DNA of 49,052 bases from Paludibacteraceae bacterium (GCA_017478725.1 JAFVDD010000003.1:1-49052); one strand, 5' to 3'. Positions 8,971-18,149 are shown, counted from the stretch's first letter. Numbers and translations are program-made. The notes: a model not told the origin generated them from the sequence alone.

Positions 8971-9009
8971 TTTTGTGCACGCGCACGCGAGAAATATTGT
9001 GTAACTTTG
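8971..9009 (+). promoter_or_regulatory. Promoter for the IgGFc/OmpA envelope operon
   Basis: TAACTTTG at 9002-9009 preceded by TTTTG at 8971-8975. The spacer is 26 bases, not the 20 seen at the other promoters, so the -33 assignment is weak. The -7 position lies downstream of an earlier in-frame codon (8967), supporting the start at 9051. Confidence 0.6.
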
Positions 9010-9050
9010 CACTCGTAAAAAAGTGCAAATCATTTAACGTATCTATGTAT

Positions 9051-11642
9051 ATGAAAAAAAAAGTTTTTTGGGGGTTGGTTGTAGCAACACTTACTCTGCT
9101 TCCCAACACCACCCTTTTTGCTCAATCTACTGAAGGTACCGATTTCTGGCTTACTCTCATGCGGGGCGATGAGCGCAAGTATGATGAGTTATCGCTCACT
9201 TTCTCTGCCAAAGCGGCTACCAAAGTGTATGTAGAGAACACATACACCGGCTACTACGACACAGTCTCTGTGGGCGACAATGAGATCCAGCGTTTGCTGC
9301 TTAACAGCCATGAGTCTTCGTGCTATGTGCATGATGCGGATGAAGAACGCGTTTCCAACCATGCTCTCCATGTGACGTCAGATAAGCCAATTTCACTCAT
9401 TGCTGCCAACTACAAAGATAAATCGTTCGACGTAGCAGCCATCCTGCCTACTCCTGCATTGATGAGCGAATACCGCATTCAATGCTACACTCCTACTGCT
9501 CACGAAAACAATGAGCAAGGCAGTCATTTCGCCATCGTGGCTGCAGATGACGATGTGGTAGTGGATTATATCTTGACAGAGAATAGCGACTACGGCAAAC
9601 GCGCCGGAGATACGTGCACGACTGATACACTCAAGAAAGGACAGGTTTGGTATGTATGGAGCGGTCAAAACAAAGGACGTGATTTTACCGGTTCTATCGT
9701 CAAGGCACGAAATAATAAAAAGATTGCTGTCTTCAACGGCAACTCTCACACCAACATCCCTAACGCCATCCGCGACCGTGACCATGTGTATTCGCAAGCC
9801 ATGCCAATTAACTATTGGGGAAAACGCTTTGCTATCACATCATCGCTTACCACTATTGACGGACAAACAGGATATTGGGAGCGCATTGATAAAATCCGCG
9901 TGCAGGCATTGGTGGATGGCACCGTTGTTCGTATCGACGGCGACTCGGTCTATACGTTTGATTTCAGCAAGAACCCCAAACACTTCTATGAGTTTGATTT
10001 TGGAGCGAAAGACAGCAAAACCGGTTATACCGAGTCAAGTAGCATGCCGTATTTCGAAGGGGCAAGCCATTATATCGAGACGACCTGCCCGAGCGCAGTA
10101 CACCTCTTTATGACCAGCAACCGCTACGACCATGCCAAGGTTAAGAACGTAAATGAGAAATACTGCAACGGTGATCCTTCGTTGATTTGGGTAAACCCGA
10201 TTGAGCAGAAAATCAAGACACTTACATTCGGTACTTTTGAGACCCAGCAGGTAAAAGACCATTTTATCAATATCGTCACTACTGCAGACAATAAAAACAG
10301 CGTAGAACTGGACGGAACAAATATTGCTGATAAGTTCACGGTTCTGAAAGGCGACTCTGACTACGTATATGCACGTATTACAAATGTTGCAAACGGCACG
10401 CACACGCTTAGTTGCGATTCCGGTTTTATAGCCCACGTTTATGGTTTCGGTCAGCGCGAGAGCTACGGCTACCCGGCCGGAGGTGAGACCAAGGACCTGA
10501 CGGCATCCATTACTATCAACGGAGAGGTGTACAAGCCCGGTTCGGACAACACCCTCTGCGGAGATGACAAAGTGCTCTTCAATTGCGATCTCAACTACGA
10601 TGCTGACAGTATCTATTGGAGCTTCGGCGACCAAACGGACACCACCATCTACCAGAAAGGCGCTTCTGTGGAGCACTACTACAGCAAAGCAACTGCCTAC
10701 AAAGCCTATGTGCTCATCTACCGCCATTTTGGAGAAGAAGACCAGTGTCTCAACCTCAGTGCTTACGACAGCATCGCCTTCCATGTTAATGTCGGCAACT
10801 ACAAAGTAGATACTACCCGTACCTTACTTCCCTCATGTTTCAATAAGGGCGACGAAGTGGATTTACGCATCTCTCTGGACAACCCGTCCCTGGTTTCGCT
10901 CACCGGCGATAGTGTCCGCATCACGTTTGATGCTACTGCCAAAAACGACGGATTCGACGAAAAAGACCTGAAGATTGAGGGCGACACAGTACTGATTATA
11001 CGTATCCCTAAAGATGCAGATGACAATAAACCTTATTCGCTCAACCTATACATCGGCTCGGAGTGCCCGAACAGCGTATTAGACAAGGATTTTACCTTCT
11101 CCCTCAAGTTCTCTAAGAAACTTTTAGAGCAGCGGTATAATAATATTTTAGGTCTGATGAAAGACTCTTTCCCGAACAAGACACTCAGCGATTTCGTATG
11201 GTTGCACGACGGTGACACCATACCAGACCAAACCTCCTCTGTGCTCTATCTGGACGAAACAAATCCAAATAATGATGGAGAATATATAGTGTGCTACACC
11301 ATTCACGAAGCGGGCAAACCTGACAAGTATGATTGCACCTGCCCGGTTGCTTTCAAAGCGGAAAGCAAGACCCATGAGTTTGAGGCGGACGCGCAGAATG
11401 TAGAGGCGGCATACAAGATTGAGGGCAACAAGATTTATGTCAACGCCGATTACAAAGGCGAGACCAATATCGAATGTTATGCCCAGTGGATCACAGCCAG
11501 CGGAGCCGTCTATCAGAACCGCCGGTACGACATACCCGACGGAGGATGCACCATCGAGACACCGGCTGAAAACGGACTCTATCTGCTCCGCGTAGTAACA
11601 GGCAAGAACGCACGCAGTTTCAAATTTATGATTAACCATTAA
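9051..11642 (+). CDS. Secreted IgGFc-binding-like protein with PKD domain and type IX-like tail
   Basis: 863 residues. The ATG at 9051 gives a clean signal peptide ending NTTLFAQ and lies below the promoter. Residues 22-480 match the IgGFc-binding N-terminal pattern: STEGTDFWLTLM at the start, the repeated theme HVTSDKPISLIAANY, QAMPINYWGKRFAITSS, GDPSLIWVNPIEQKIKTLTF and IAHVYGFGQRESYGYPAG. A PKD-like domain (about 500-585; YWSFGDQTD) and Ig-like segments follow. The end, ENGLYLLRVVTGKNARSFKF, resembles the C-terminal domains of type IX secretion substrates. A paralogue lies at 13999. Cell-surface adhesion is the usual inference; true IgG binding is not implied. Confidence 0.82.
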   Translation: MKKKVFWGLVVATLTLLPNTTLFAQSTEGTDFWLTLMRGDERKYDELSLTFSAKAATKVYVENTYTGYYDTVSVGDNEIQRLLLNSHESSCYVHDADEERVSNHALHVTSDKPISLIAANYKDKSFDVAAILPTPALMSEYRIQCYTPTAHENNEQGSHFAIVAADDDVVVDYILTENSDYGKRAGDTCTTDTLKKGQVWYVWSGQNKGRDFTGSIVKARNNKKIAVFNGNSHTNIPNAIRDRDHVYSQAMPINYWGKRFAITSSLTTIDGQTGYWERIDKIRVQALVDGTVVRIDGDSVYTFDFSKNPKHFYEFDFGAKDSKTGYTESSSMPYFEGASHYIETTCPSAVHLFMTSNRYDHAKVKNVNEKYCNGDPSLIWVNPIEQKIKTLTFGTFETQQVKDHFINIVTTADNKNSVELDGTNIADKFTVLKGDSDYVYARITNVANGTHTLSCDSGFIAHVYGFGQRESYGYPAGGETKDLTASITINGEVYKPGSDNTLCGDDKVLFNCDLNYDADSIYWSFGDQTDTTIYQKGASVEHYYSKATAYKAYVLIYRHFGEEDQCLNLSAYDSIAFHVNVGNYKVDTTRTLLPSCFNKGDEVDLRISLDNPSLVSLTGDSVRITFDATAKNDGFDEKDLKIEGDTVLIIRIPKDADDNKPYSLNLYIGSECPNSVLDKDFTFSLKFSKKLLEQRYNNILGLMKDSFPNKTLSDFVWLHDGDTIPDQTSSVLYLDETNPNNDGEYIVCYTIHEAGKPDKYDCTCPVAFKAESKTHEFEADAQNVEAAYKIEGNKIYVNADYKGETNIECYAQWITASGAVYQNRRYDIPDGGCTIETPAENGLYLLRVVTGKNARSFKFMINH

Positions 11643-11660
11643 GCACAGGAGGACACAACT

Positions 11661-13853
11661 ATGGCAAACATTTTTCGCAATATCATGATGGTCAGCCTGG
11701 TGCTGAGTCTGACCTGCGCACCCGTTGTAGCATCAGCTATGCCTAACCCGGCTCCTGCCACACAGACCGACAAACAGAAAGCCGCTGCACAGAAGAAGAA
11801 AGAGGCGGAGAAGAAAAAGAAAGAAGCAGAAAAAGCCAAGGCTGCCAAGGAGAAGCAGAAAGCCGCTGCCGCCAAGCAGAAAGAGGCGGAGAAGAAAAAA
11901 GCCGCAGCTGCCAAGGCTAACGAGCAGAAACAAAAAGCTACCGAGAAACAGAAAGCCGAAGCTGCCAAACAGCAAGCCAAGCAACAGGCTGAGCGTGACA
12001 AGGCTGCAGCCGAGCGCGCCAAACAAGCCCAGGAGCGTGAAGCCGCTCAGGCCAAGCGCGAGGCTGAGGAAGAAGCAGCACGCCAGAAACAAGTACGCGA
12101 ATATGAGAAACAAATGGCTGAACTGGAGAATCCCAAACCGGAACCTGTACATATGTTCAACATCGGTATCCGCGCCGGCTACTCGGCTATGATGGACAAG
12201 ATACAGACGGGCACAGCCCCTGCCGGCAACAGCGCTGACCAGCGGCTCAAGGGAGGCGGAGGAGCCGGACTCGATCTGTCGTACAGCCTGGCTTACCTCC
12301 ATTTCATGTTTGAGACAGGTCTGGATTTCCGTTTCCTCAACTCCACATCGGCATATGCCTTCTCCACCGTGCGCAACGATCTGGCATACCCCGGAACCAA
12401 ATACACCTATCTGTTCGACAACCTGAGCGAGACACGCAACATGCTGGGTATCGGTATTCCCGTGATGCTCGGTGCGCAGTTTGAGCGTTTCTATTTCCTC
12501 TTGGGTGCCAAGATTCACTATGCGCTGCCGATGGGCTACAGCCAGAGCGGCAAATACGACATCACCGTCAAAGACCCTGCCTATATAGACCCGTACGGAA
12601 TGGGTATCCATGACATCAACGGACAGACGAATCAGAAGATTCAGTTCAAAGTGCCGGAAGTCAGCCTGGCGGCAGAGATAGGTCTTGACCTGGACGACTG
12701 GCTGCAAGCACAGCCCGATCCCAAGAAACGCTCCAAGGTCAAAGCAGGCGAGCGGCTTCCGTTCGGCAAGGAATATATCCACTACCGCGTCGGCCTTTTC
12801 GCCGAATACGGTGTAGTCAACACCAATGCCACGCCGGCAGCGCTGCCCGTAGAGTTCGCTCCGGGCAATGTGGAAGTGCAGAACACCAACACGCTTCTCG
12901 CCATGAACGGGGACACCAAACTCAACAACCTTTTTGTAGGTGCCAAGTTCACTATCCAGTTCGAGGTGCCGGGCAAGAAACCCAGCCAGATGACACCTCC
13001 GGCTTCGTTTGCCATCTACAGCGTAGTGGATGCCACTACCAACGAACCGCTCCAGTTGGCTACCGTGGAAACGACCGACGGCAAGGGAAAGATAGCTATG
13101 CGCGAGAAAACCATCAAGGCCAAAGGCACCCGCCAGCGTCACGGCATAGGCTCCTATACAGCGGTTGCCAAGGCGGAAGGTTACTACGACGGCTCGGCGC
13201 AGTTTGAGATTGAGCGGGTCGGCATGACCGAATATGTCACTATCCGTCTGCGCCAACGTCCTGTCTTTCGCGTGCGCGTAACTAATATGGAGACAGGTGC
13301 GGCACTGCCGGCTGCGGTAGAGATCCGTCCGCGCGGCACCGAGACTGCGGCTTACACGCTCGCTACCGACTCCGCTTCCGGCGCAGCACGTATGCAGCTG
13401 GCGGAGGGAACGTCCTACTCGCTGCATATCGACCAGATGGGTTATGAAGCACTCGATATGCCTATCTCATTCATCGGCGACTCGATGAACGTGCAACTCA
13501 AACCGATTAAGAAAGGCGAAGTCTTTATCATGCACAATATGTTCTTCGCTACCAACCGTACACGTATTCTGCCTGTCTCCGAGCAGGCGCTGCAAGACCT
13601 CTATATGTATCTGGAGCGCAATCCGGAGATCCGCATCAGGATCATAGGCCATACCGATAATGTCGGCAAGGACGCTGCCAACCAGAAACTCTCTGAGGGC
13701 CGTGCTGCAGAAGTCCGCAAAGACCTTATTGAGCGTGGTATAGCCCCCGAGCGTATCGAGTCGGAAGGCCGCGGCGAGAGCCAGCCTATCGACACCAACG
13801 ATACGGAAGAAGGCCGCCAGAACAACAGACGTGTGGAGGTTGAAATCCTATAA
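11661..13853 (+). CDS. OmpA-family outer-membrane protein with long Lys/Ala-rich coiled coil
   Basis: 730 residues, with an unusually strong ribosome site (AGGAGG) before the ATG at 11661. Order: signal peptide (to about residue 27); an Ala/Lys/Glu-rich helical or coiled-coil segment (about 38-160, repeats of KEAEKKKAAAAK type); a beta-barrel-like region (about 168-440, begins MFNIGIRAGYSA); two carboxypeptidase-regulatory-like beta domains (about 449-610); and an OmpA C-terminal peptidoglycan-binding domain (618-730) with IRIIGHTDNVGKDAANQKLS, the SEGRAAEVR helix and NNRRVEVEIL. It probably links outer membrane and peptidoglycan. It lies between the two IgGFc-like genes in one direction, so it may help anchor or display them (inference). 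Confidence 0.88.
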   Translation: MANIFRNIMMVSLVLSLTCAPVVASAMPNPAPATQTDKQKAAAQKKKEAEKKKKEAEKAKAAKEKQKAAAAKQKEAEKKKAAAAKANEQKQKATEKQKAEAAKQQAKQQAERDKAAAERAKQAQEREAAQAKREAEEEAARQKQVREYEKQMAELENPKPEPVHMFNIGIRAGYSAMMDKIQTGTAPAGNSADQRLKGGGGAGLDLSYSLAYLHFMFETGLDFRFLNSTSAYAFSTVRNDLAYPGTKYTYLFDNLSETRNMLGIGIPVMLGAQFERFYFLLGAKIHYALPMGYSQSGKYDITVKDPAYIDPYGMGIHDINGQTNQKIQFKVPEVSLAAEIGLDLDDWLQAQPDPKKRSKVKAGERLPFGKEYIHYRVGLFAEYGVVNTNATPAALPVEFAPGNVEVQNTNTLLAMNGDTKLNNLFVGAKFTIQFEVPGKKPSQMTPPASFAIYSVVDATTNEPLQLATVETTDGKGKIAMREKTIKAKGTRQRHGIGSYTAVAKAEGYYDGSAQFEIERVGMTEYVTIRLRQRPVFRVRVTNMETGAALPAAVEIRPRGTETAAYTLATDSASGAARMQLAEGTSYSLHIDQMGYEALDMPISFIGDSMNVQLKPIKKGEVFIMHNMFFATNRTRILPVSEQALQDLYMYLERNPEIRIRIIGHTDNVGKDAANQKLSEGRAAEVRKDLIERGIAPERIESEGRGESQPIDTNDTEEGRQNNRRVEVEIL

Positions 13854-13860
13854 GGAGAAT

Positions 13861-13945
13861 ATACGGATAAGTAATAATCGTTCCGTATGAATGTACGGAT
13901 AAGAACAGGACCATCACGGGACCATGTTCCGAGAAGAACTTAATA
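13861..13945 (+). repeat. 11-bp periodic element with AATAATCGT core
   Basis: GTAATAATCG at 13871 matches the core of the composite elements at 20407 and 42602. It is followed by 11-mers in register (GGATAAGAACA, GGACCATCACG, GGACCATGTTC, CGAGAAGAACT). This fills most of the gap between the OmpA-family gene and the second IgGFc-like gene. The match is weaker than at the other loci. Confidence 0.55.
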
Positions 13946-13998
13946 AAAGTACAATCAGAACAATTCAAGCCCTCGCGGCTAAACATAAAATAATACGT

Positions 13999-16929
13999 AT
14001 GAAAAGACAAAGCAAAATAGCACTGCTCTTCGCATTGTGTGTAGGAATAGTAGTTCCTCAATGTCTTCAAGCCCAACAGGCATCCACTGAAGGCAAAGAG
14101 TTCTGGGTTGCTTTAACCTTGTGCGCTGCGCCAAGCACAGGACTGCCTGAACCGTTTATAGCTGTTTCGACTAAAGAAAAGACCAAGATTACTATAACTA
14201 ATCCCAATAATCCGACTTGGAGCGGAATCGAGACTACAATTCAGGCAAACCAATGGGAAGTGTTTGAAACGGGTAATGGCGCCTATAATATTCCACTCGA
14301 AATGTGGTACTCCACTTCAGCAGACTCTATTGCCAATGCAGCTGCCCAAGCAGGGAAGACCAATAACCTTGGTTTAAAAGTAGTAGCAGACAAGGATGTC
14401 TCGGTTTTCGCAGCACTGCGTATGACCAATTCCTTCGATGCTGCGAATATACTTCCGCTACATGTACTGGAGAATGCCCAATATGAGTATTACACTCAGG
14501 ACTACCCTCCTTATATCAAACCCTCAGACGGAGAAGCTTTGTCAATGTTTACTATTCTGGCTACAGAAAATGGAACGAATGTTACGATCACACCCGCCTG
14601 TGATACTCACGACGGGAAAACAGCCAACACTCCATTCCCTATCTCATTAAATGCCGGACAGACATACTATGTCATTTCAAAGACACTACTTTCACTCTCT
14701 GGTTCTCATGTTGTCGCAGATAAGCCTGTAGCTATTTTCCAAGGAGATGTTTTCACACAGATTCCTGGTGGCAAATCTGCGCGTGACTGTACATTTGAGC
14801 AAGCAATGCCAGTGGATTATTGGGGAACTCAATTCGTTATTACACGGAGTAAAGAGAAAGATGCCAATCGTGTGCGCATCACTGCAATGAATGACAATAC
14901 GCAAATATATCTTGGACCGAAAGAAAACGATAATGTCCTTTACACAATTACCAATGCAGGAGAGACATTTGAGATTGAAATGTATAAAACACAACCGACG
15001 CAACAAGATCTTGTACACAAACCTGATGTTGTACTGACAGAGGATGCTGTTTTCATTGAATCTTCCTGTCCGGTTGCGGTGTACTCCTATGACGTTAGCA
15101 ATGGATACAAAGCCACTCCCTCGGAAATGTCAGGTGGTTACGGAGACCCGTCCATGGTGTGGATTTCACCTCTAGAACAAAGAATCAAGGACATTACCTT
15201 TGGTGTCTGCGGTACAGATAAGACAGACAAGCATTTTATAGATATTGTTTGCCAAACTTCTGATATTGCGAATACAACATTATCTCCTGCTGCAGTAGAT
15301 CCTATTTCCTTCACTCCTGTACCTAATAACCCTTTATGGTCTTACGCTCGCATCCATTTAACTACGGTGGGTACTGGTTCGGGTAACAAAGTATTTACTC
15401 TGACTAATCCCAGCGGAGTTATAGCACATGTATATGGTAATGGAAATGATGAATCCTATGCCTATTCTGTCGGTTCTGCGGCCGTTGCACTTGGCTCTAT
15501 TAATGTTGGCGATCAAACATTTAGTAATGAAAACAATTTCTCATATGAACCGTTCTGCGCAAATAGTGAACTGACATTTGATGCATCAGCCGGCTCCATA
15601 ACAATCGACAAGGTAGAATGGGATTTTGGTGATGGGACTTATGAAACAATCACAAGCGCACAGCATACACATACTTACTCTGTACCGGGATGGTATGATG
15701 TAACTGCCAAGCTGTATGCTCATAAGGATTGTCCGGCTACTACATACCCTCCCTTTGATGTCACTTTTACCTTCAGAGTTTTACCGAACATCAACAAAGA
15801 TACAGCGGTTGTATTGTGTGCGAACGAATTTCCTTACACCTTTGACAAAGCTCTGGACAAAAAAACATACACAATTTCTGATCCTACAAAAGATGATGTG
15901 ATTACAGACGTTGTGGAGGGAGAGAATTGCACAACGTACTATCTTACACTATATGTCTATGCCAATGCGGAAACCACTGATTATTTAGGCGTACGCCAAG
16001 ACAAAGCTTGGATTCCTGCGGATGATCATGGTCATGCAGGCGAATGGGTTTATTCATCCATCAAACCTACCGACCCTGCCGTTACACGTACTTTCTACCG
16101 CAAAGGCTCGGGATGCGATAGCGTAGTTACATACCTGGTGGATATTACCAAGTGTCTGGACTTCCAAATGGAAAATGACTTGGTCAATCCTTATACCAAC
16201 TGCGAGAACGATAGCGGAAAAATCAAAATCCCCTACTCCTATTGCCGTGATGGAAAATACGATGCGAACACAGCATACTTTGAATACATCTCAGGAGAAA
16301 AAACATTGACATTAAAGGTTGATTTGGGAGAAGAAACAGATTTAGGAGAAGCCGCCGGACGCATCAACGGATTTGCGACCATTCCTGCCAATAAATGGCC
16401 GGTAGGGCAATACCAAGGTATGGTTTATGTGACGGATGCCAACTGTACGAATCCGGACGGTTCGCAGCGGGTGGAGACATCCGAAATGCTGGACATCACA
16501 GTCAATTATCCTGACTCGATCTTCAAACTGAAATTCGGTACAACACTGGCTATCTACAAGTCCGGCTACGGCGGCAATGTGATTCCGGGCAAGAAAACCG
16601 GCTACACATTCACAGCCTACCAGTGGTATCACGACGGCGTGGCTATCCCCGGCGCCACCAATGCCAACTACTACAGCGAGGCGTTTGACGCCGAAGGCAA
16701 ACCTCTGCCGCTGGACGGAGAATACTACGTTGAGCTGACCGGAACCGACGGCAAGGTATTCAAGTCCTGCCCGCAGTATATCAAGGAAGGCAAAAAGACC
16801 GAAGCCCCTGAGACGGAAGACACCCTGCAGAGCAATCCGGCTCCTGCCAAGAAAGTGCTGCAAAACCACCAGATATTCATTCTTCACGACGGTCACACCT
16901 ACAATATCTACGGCCAGAAAGTGGAATAA
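13999..16929 (+). CDS. Secreted IgGFc-binding-like protein with PKD domain (paralogue)
   Basis: 976 residues. The ATG at 13999 gives signal peptide MKRQSKIALLFALCVGIVVP ending near CLQAQQ. Residues 25-500 repeat the architecture of the protein at 9051: STEGKEFWVALTL, VVADKDVSVFAALRM, QAMPVDYWGTQFVITRS, GDPSMVWISPLEQRIKDITF and IAHVYGNGNDESYAYSVG. A clear PKD domain follows (about 530-600; VEWDFGDGTYE, HTYSVPGWYDV), then Ig-like segments with paired Cys. The C-terminus is KKVLQNHQIFILHDGHTYNI then YGQKVE, like the end of the nuclease at 7119. Its codon use is more AT-rich over the first two thirds. Surface protein; ligand unknown. Confidence 0.82.
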   Translation: MKRQSKIALLFALCVGIVVPQCLQAQQASTEGKEFWVALTLCAAPSTGLPEPFIAVSTKEKTKITITNPNNPTWSGIETTIQANQWEVFETGNGAYNIPLEMWYSTSADSIANAAAQAGKTNNLGLKVVADKDVSVFAALRMTNSFDAANILPLHVLENAQYEYYTQDYPPYIKPSDGEALSMFTILATENGTNVTITPACDTHDGKTANTPFPISLNAGQTYYVISKTLLSLSGSHVVADKPVAIFQGDVFTQIPGGKSARDCTFEQAMPVDYWGTQFVITRSKEKDANRVRITAMNDNTQIYLGPKENDNVLYTITNAGETFEIEMYKTQPTQQDLVHKPDVVLTEDAVFIESSCPVAVYSYDVSNGYKATPSEMSGGYGDPSMVWISPLEQRIKDITFGVCGTDKTDKHFIDIVCQTSDIANTTLSPAAVDPISFTPVPNNPLWSYARIHLTTVGTGSGNKVFTLTNPSGVIAHVYGNGNDESYAYSVGSAAVALGSINVGDQTFSNENNFSYEPFCANSELTFDASAGSITIDKVEWDFGDGTYETITSAQHTHTYSVPGWYDVTAKLYAHKDCPATTYPPFDVTFTFRVLPNINKDTAVVLCANEFPYTFDKALDKKTYTISDPTKDDVITDVVEGENCTTYYLTLYVYANAETTDYLGVRQDKAWIPADDHGHAGEWVYSSIKPTDPAVTRTFYRKGSGCDSVVTYLVDITKCLDFQMENDLVNPYTNCENDSGKIKIPYSYCRDGKYDANTAYFEYISGEKTLTLKVDLGEETDLGEAAGRINGFATIPANKWPVGQYQGMVYVTDANCTNPDGSQRVETSEMLDITVNYPDSIFKLKFGTTLAIYKSGYGGNVIPGKKTGYTFTAYQWYHDGVAIPGATNANYYSEAFDAEGKPLPLDGEYYVELTGTDGKVFKSCPQYIKEGKKTEAPETEDTLQSNPAPAKKVLQNHQIFILHDGHTYNIYGQKVE

Positions 16930-17651
16930 TGAAACAGTTGCTCAAACAAAACGCCGTCTTTATCACGCTAAGCCTGATGCTCTTTGTAGCATTGGGCTTA
17001 GCCATACTATGTATCCCCAAAGGCGAATTGCACCTGTTGCTTTGCAACCATCACACACCCGCGCGCGATATATTCTTTAGGTATTATACCCAAATAGCGG
17101 AATATCTGCCCTATATAGTCTGCTGCTTGCTGCTCCTGTTCGGGCGGACAGGCGACGGCGCGATGGCTACTGCCTGCGTGGCAGGCGCTGAACTGACGAC
17201 ACAGATCGTCAAGCATATAGTCAACGCGCCGCGGCCTGTTACATGGTTTGCCACCCATATGCCGGATGTACAACTGCCGCTGGTAGAGGGCGTGAAGATA
17301 CACCACTGGTTCTCTTTCCCCAGCGGACACACCACCTCTTTCTTCGCCCTGTTCTTCGTGCTCAGTATCATCGTAACCCAAAACCTGACAGGCACAGGGA
17401 ATGCCGGTCTGACAGCCAAGCGGTATGACAGCGCCAGCGGTATGACAGGCGTAGCCGGTCTGCTGCAAGCATCATTTTTCGTGCTTGCAGCTATAGGCGG
17501 TTACAGCCGGATCTATCTGAGTCAGCATTTCGCCGCCGACGTCATGGGAGGCATCGGAGTAGGCTTGACCATCTCGTGCATTGCATATGCCGTTTTTGCC
17601 CGACAGAGGGACAAAAAGTGGTATAATTACCGGCTTTTTACAAAAAAGTGA
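16929..17651 (+). CDS. PAP2-family membrane phosphatase
   Basis: 240 residues with about six helices. The three PAP2 signatures are present: KHIVNAPRP, FPSGHTTSF and GYSRIYLSQHFAAD, with the catalytic His residues in PSGH and SQH. Family members dephosphorylate undecaprenyl pyrophosphate, phosphatidylglycerol phosphate or lipid A. Lipid substrate specificity cannot be read here. The ATG overlaps the stop of the preceding gene (TAATG). Between signatures 2 and 3 there is an extra loop of about 25 residues, encoded by periodic DNA (17382-17460; TGACAG recurs at 17386, 17410, 17426, 17443). This looks like an in-frame repeat insertion. Confidence 0.87.
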   Translation: MKQLLKQNAVFITLSLMLFVALGLAILCIPKGELHLLLCNHHTPARDIFFRYYTQIAEYLPYIVCCLLLLFGRTGDGAMATACVAGAELTTQIVKHIVNAPRPVTWFATHMPDVQLPLVEGVKIHHWFSFPSGHTTSFFALFFVLSIIVTQNLTGTGNAGLTAKRYDSASGMTGVAGLLQASFFVLAAIGGYSRIYLSQHFAADVMGGIGVGLTISCIAYAVFARQRDKKWYNYRLFTKK

Positions 17652-17679
17652 GGTAAAATGCAAAAAAAATGCAAAAATA

Positions 17680-17711
17680 TTTGGTCATATCAAAAAAAAG
17701 CAGTACCTTTG
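17680..17711 (+). promoter_or_regulatory. Promoter for tRNA-Val
   Basis: TTTG at 17680-17683, a 20-base spacer, TACCTTTG at 17704-17711. The upstream half ATATTTGGTCATAT is identical to that of the promoter at 27492. Confidence 0.85.
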
Positions 17712-17753
17712 CACTCGCTTTTGAAAAAGAAGTAGATGCGTCGCTGACGCGAC

Positions 17754-17828
17754 GGGCGTTTAGCTCAGCTGGTTTAGAGCATCTGCCTTACAAGCAGAGG
17801 GTCTGCGGTTCGAATCCGTAAACGCCCA
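17754..17828 (+). tRNA. tRNA-Val (anticodon TAC)
   Basis: 75 bases folding into a cloverleaf. The acceptor stem is GGGCGTT / AACGCCC. The D-arm has AGCTCAGCTGGTTTAGAGC. The anticodon stem is TCTGC / GCAGA with loop CTTACAA (anticodon TAC, reading GTA). The T-arm is TGCGG TTCGAAT CCGTA. CCA is not encoded. It has its own promoter and is followed by a hairpin terminator. Confidence 0.97.
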
Positions 17829-17944
17829 CAAAAAATGAAAGGAAACTTCGGTTTCCTTTTTGTTTTATAGCGTGGCATGTCATAACTTGTTATAGACAGG
17901 CTGCGCTATAAAACAAAAAAAAGGTTTGCCTCTTTCATTTTTTG
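17829..17944. repeat. 116-bp nested foldback directly 3' of tRNA-Val
   Basis: Outer arms CAAAAAATGAAAG (17829-17841) and CTTTCATTTTTTG (17932-17944) are perfect inverted repeats of 13 bp. Inner arms TTTTTGTTTTATAGCG (17857-17872) and CGCTATAAAACAAAAA (17904-17919) are perfect over 16 bp. The centre can pair TGTCATAAC with GTTATAGACA. The foldback starts at the base after the tRNA. It may act as a two-way terminator or be a miniature inverted-repeat element. Confidence 0.85.
17838..17861 (+). terminator. tRNA-Val terminator
   Basis: Perfect stem AAAGGAAAC / GTTTCCTTT with a TTCG loop, running into TTTTTG. It lies ten bases after the tRNA. Confidence 0.88.
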
Positions 17945-17968
17945 CGCAGAACTCACAGCGTTGCCTCT

Positions 17969-18041
17969 GGATTACGCAGAAATTCTAAACGCCCACACAC
18001 CGAGCCGGGTATTTCGGATTACGCAGAAATTCTAAACGCCC
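17969..18041 (+). repeat. 26-bp direct repeats ending in copies of the tRNA-Val 3' end
   Basis: A 26-base sequence starting GGATTACGCAGAAATTC and ending TAAACGCCC occurs at 17969-17994 and, identically, at 18016-18041. The end TAAACGCCCACA of the first copy (17986-17997) equals the tRNA-Val 3' end (17819-17830). This resembles attachment-site scars or decayed tRNA fragments. The remainder of 17829-18149 holds no gene that I can see; 18045-18130 contains short hairpins only. Confidence 0.75.
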
Positions 18042-18149
18042 CGAAAAACAAACGGCCTTCTACGGGCCTTGCACCGTACGTAGTGGTCACGGTGTGGTAA
18101 CGGGATTGAACCGACTCAGGGCCTATTTTTACGCAAAAATCTTCTTTTA

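Noticed and set aside
11733-13427. Long open frame of 564 codons on the minus strand
   Set aside because: It is antisense to the OmpA-family gene. The Leu/Gly/Phe-rich stretch is the complement of the Lys/Ala-rich coiled coil, so it is not a gene.
18045-18130. Possible tRNA or tRNA fragment on the minus strand (GGTTCAATCCC)
   Set aside because: The T-arm stem would pair poorly, and no acceptor or anticodon stem can be built around it.
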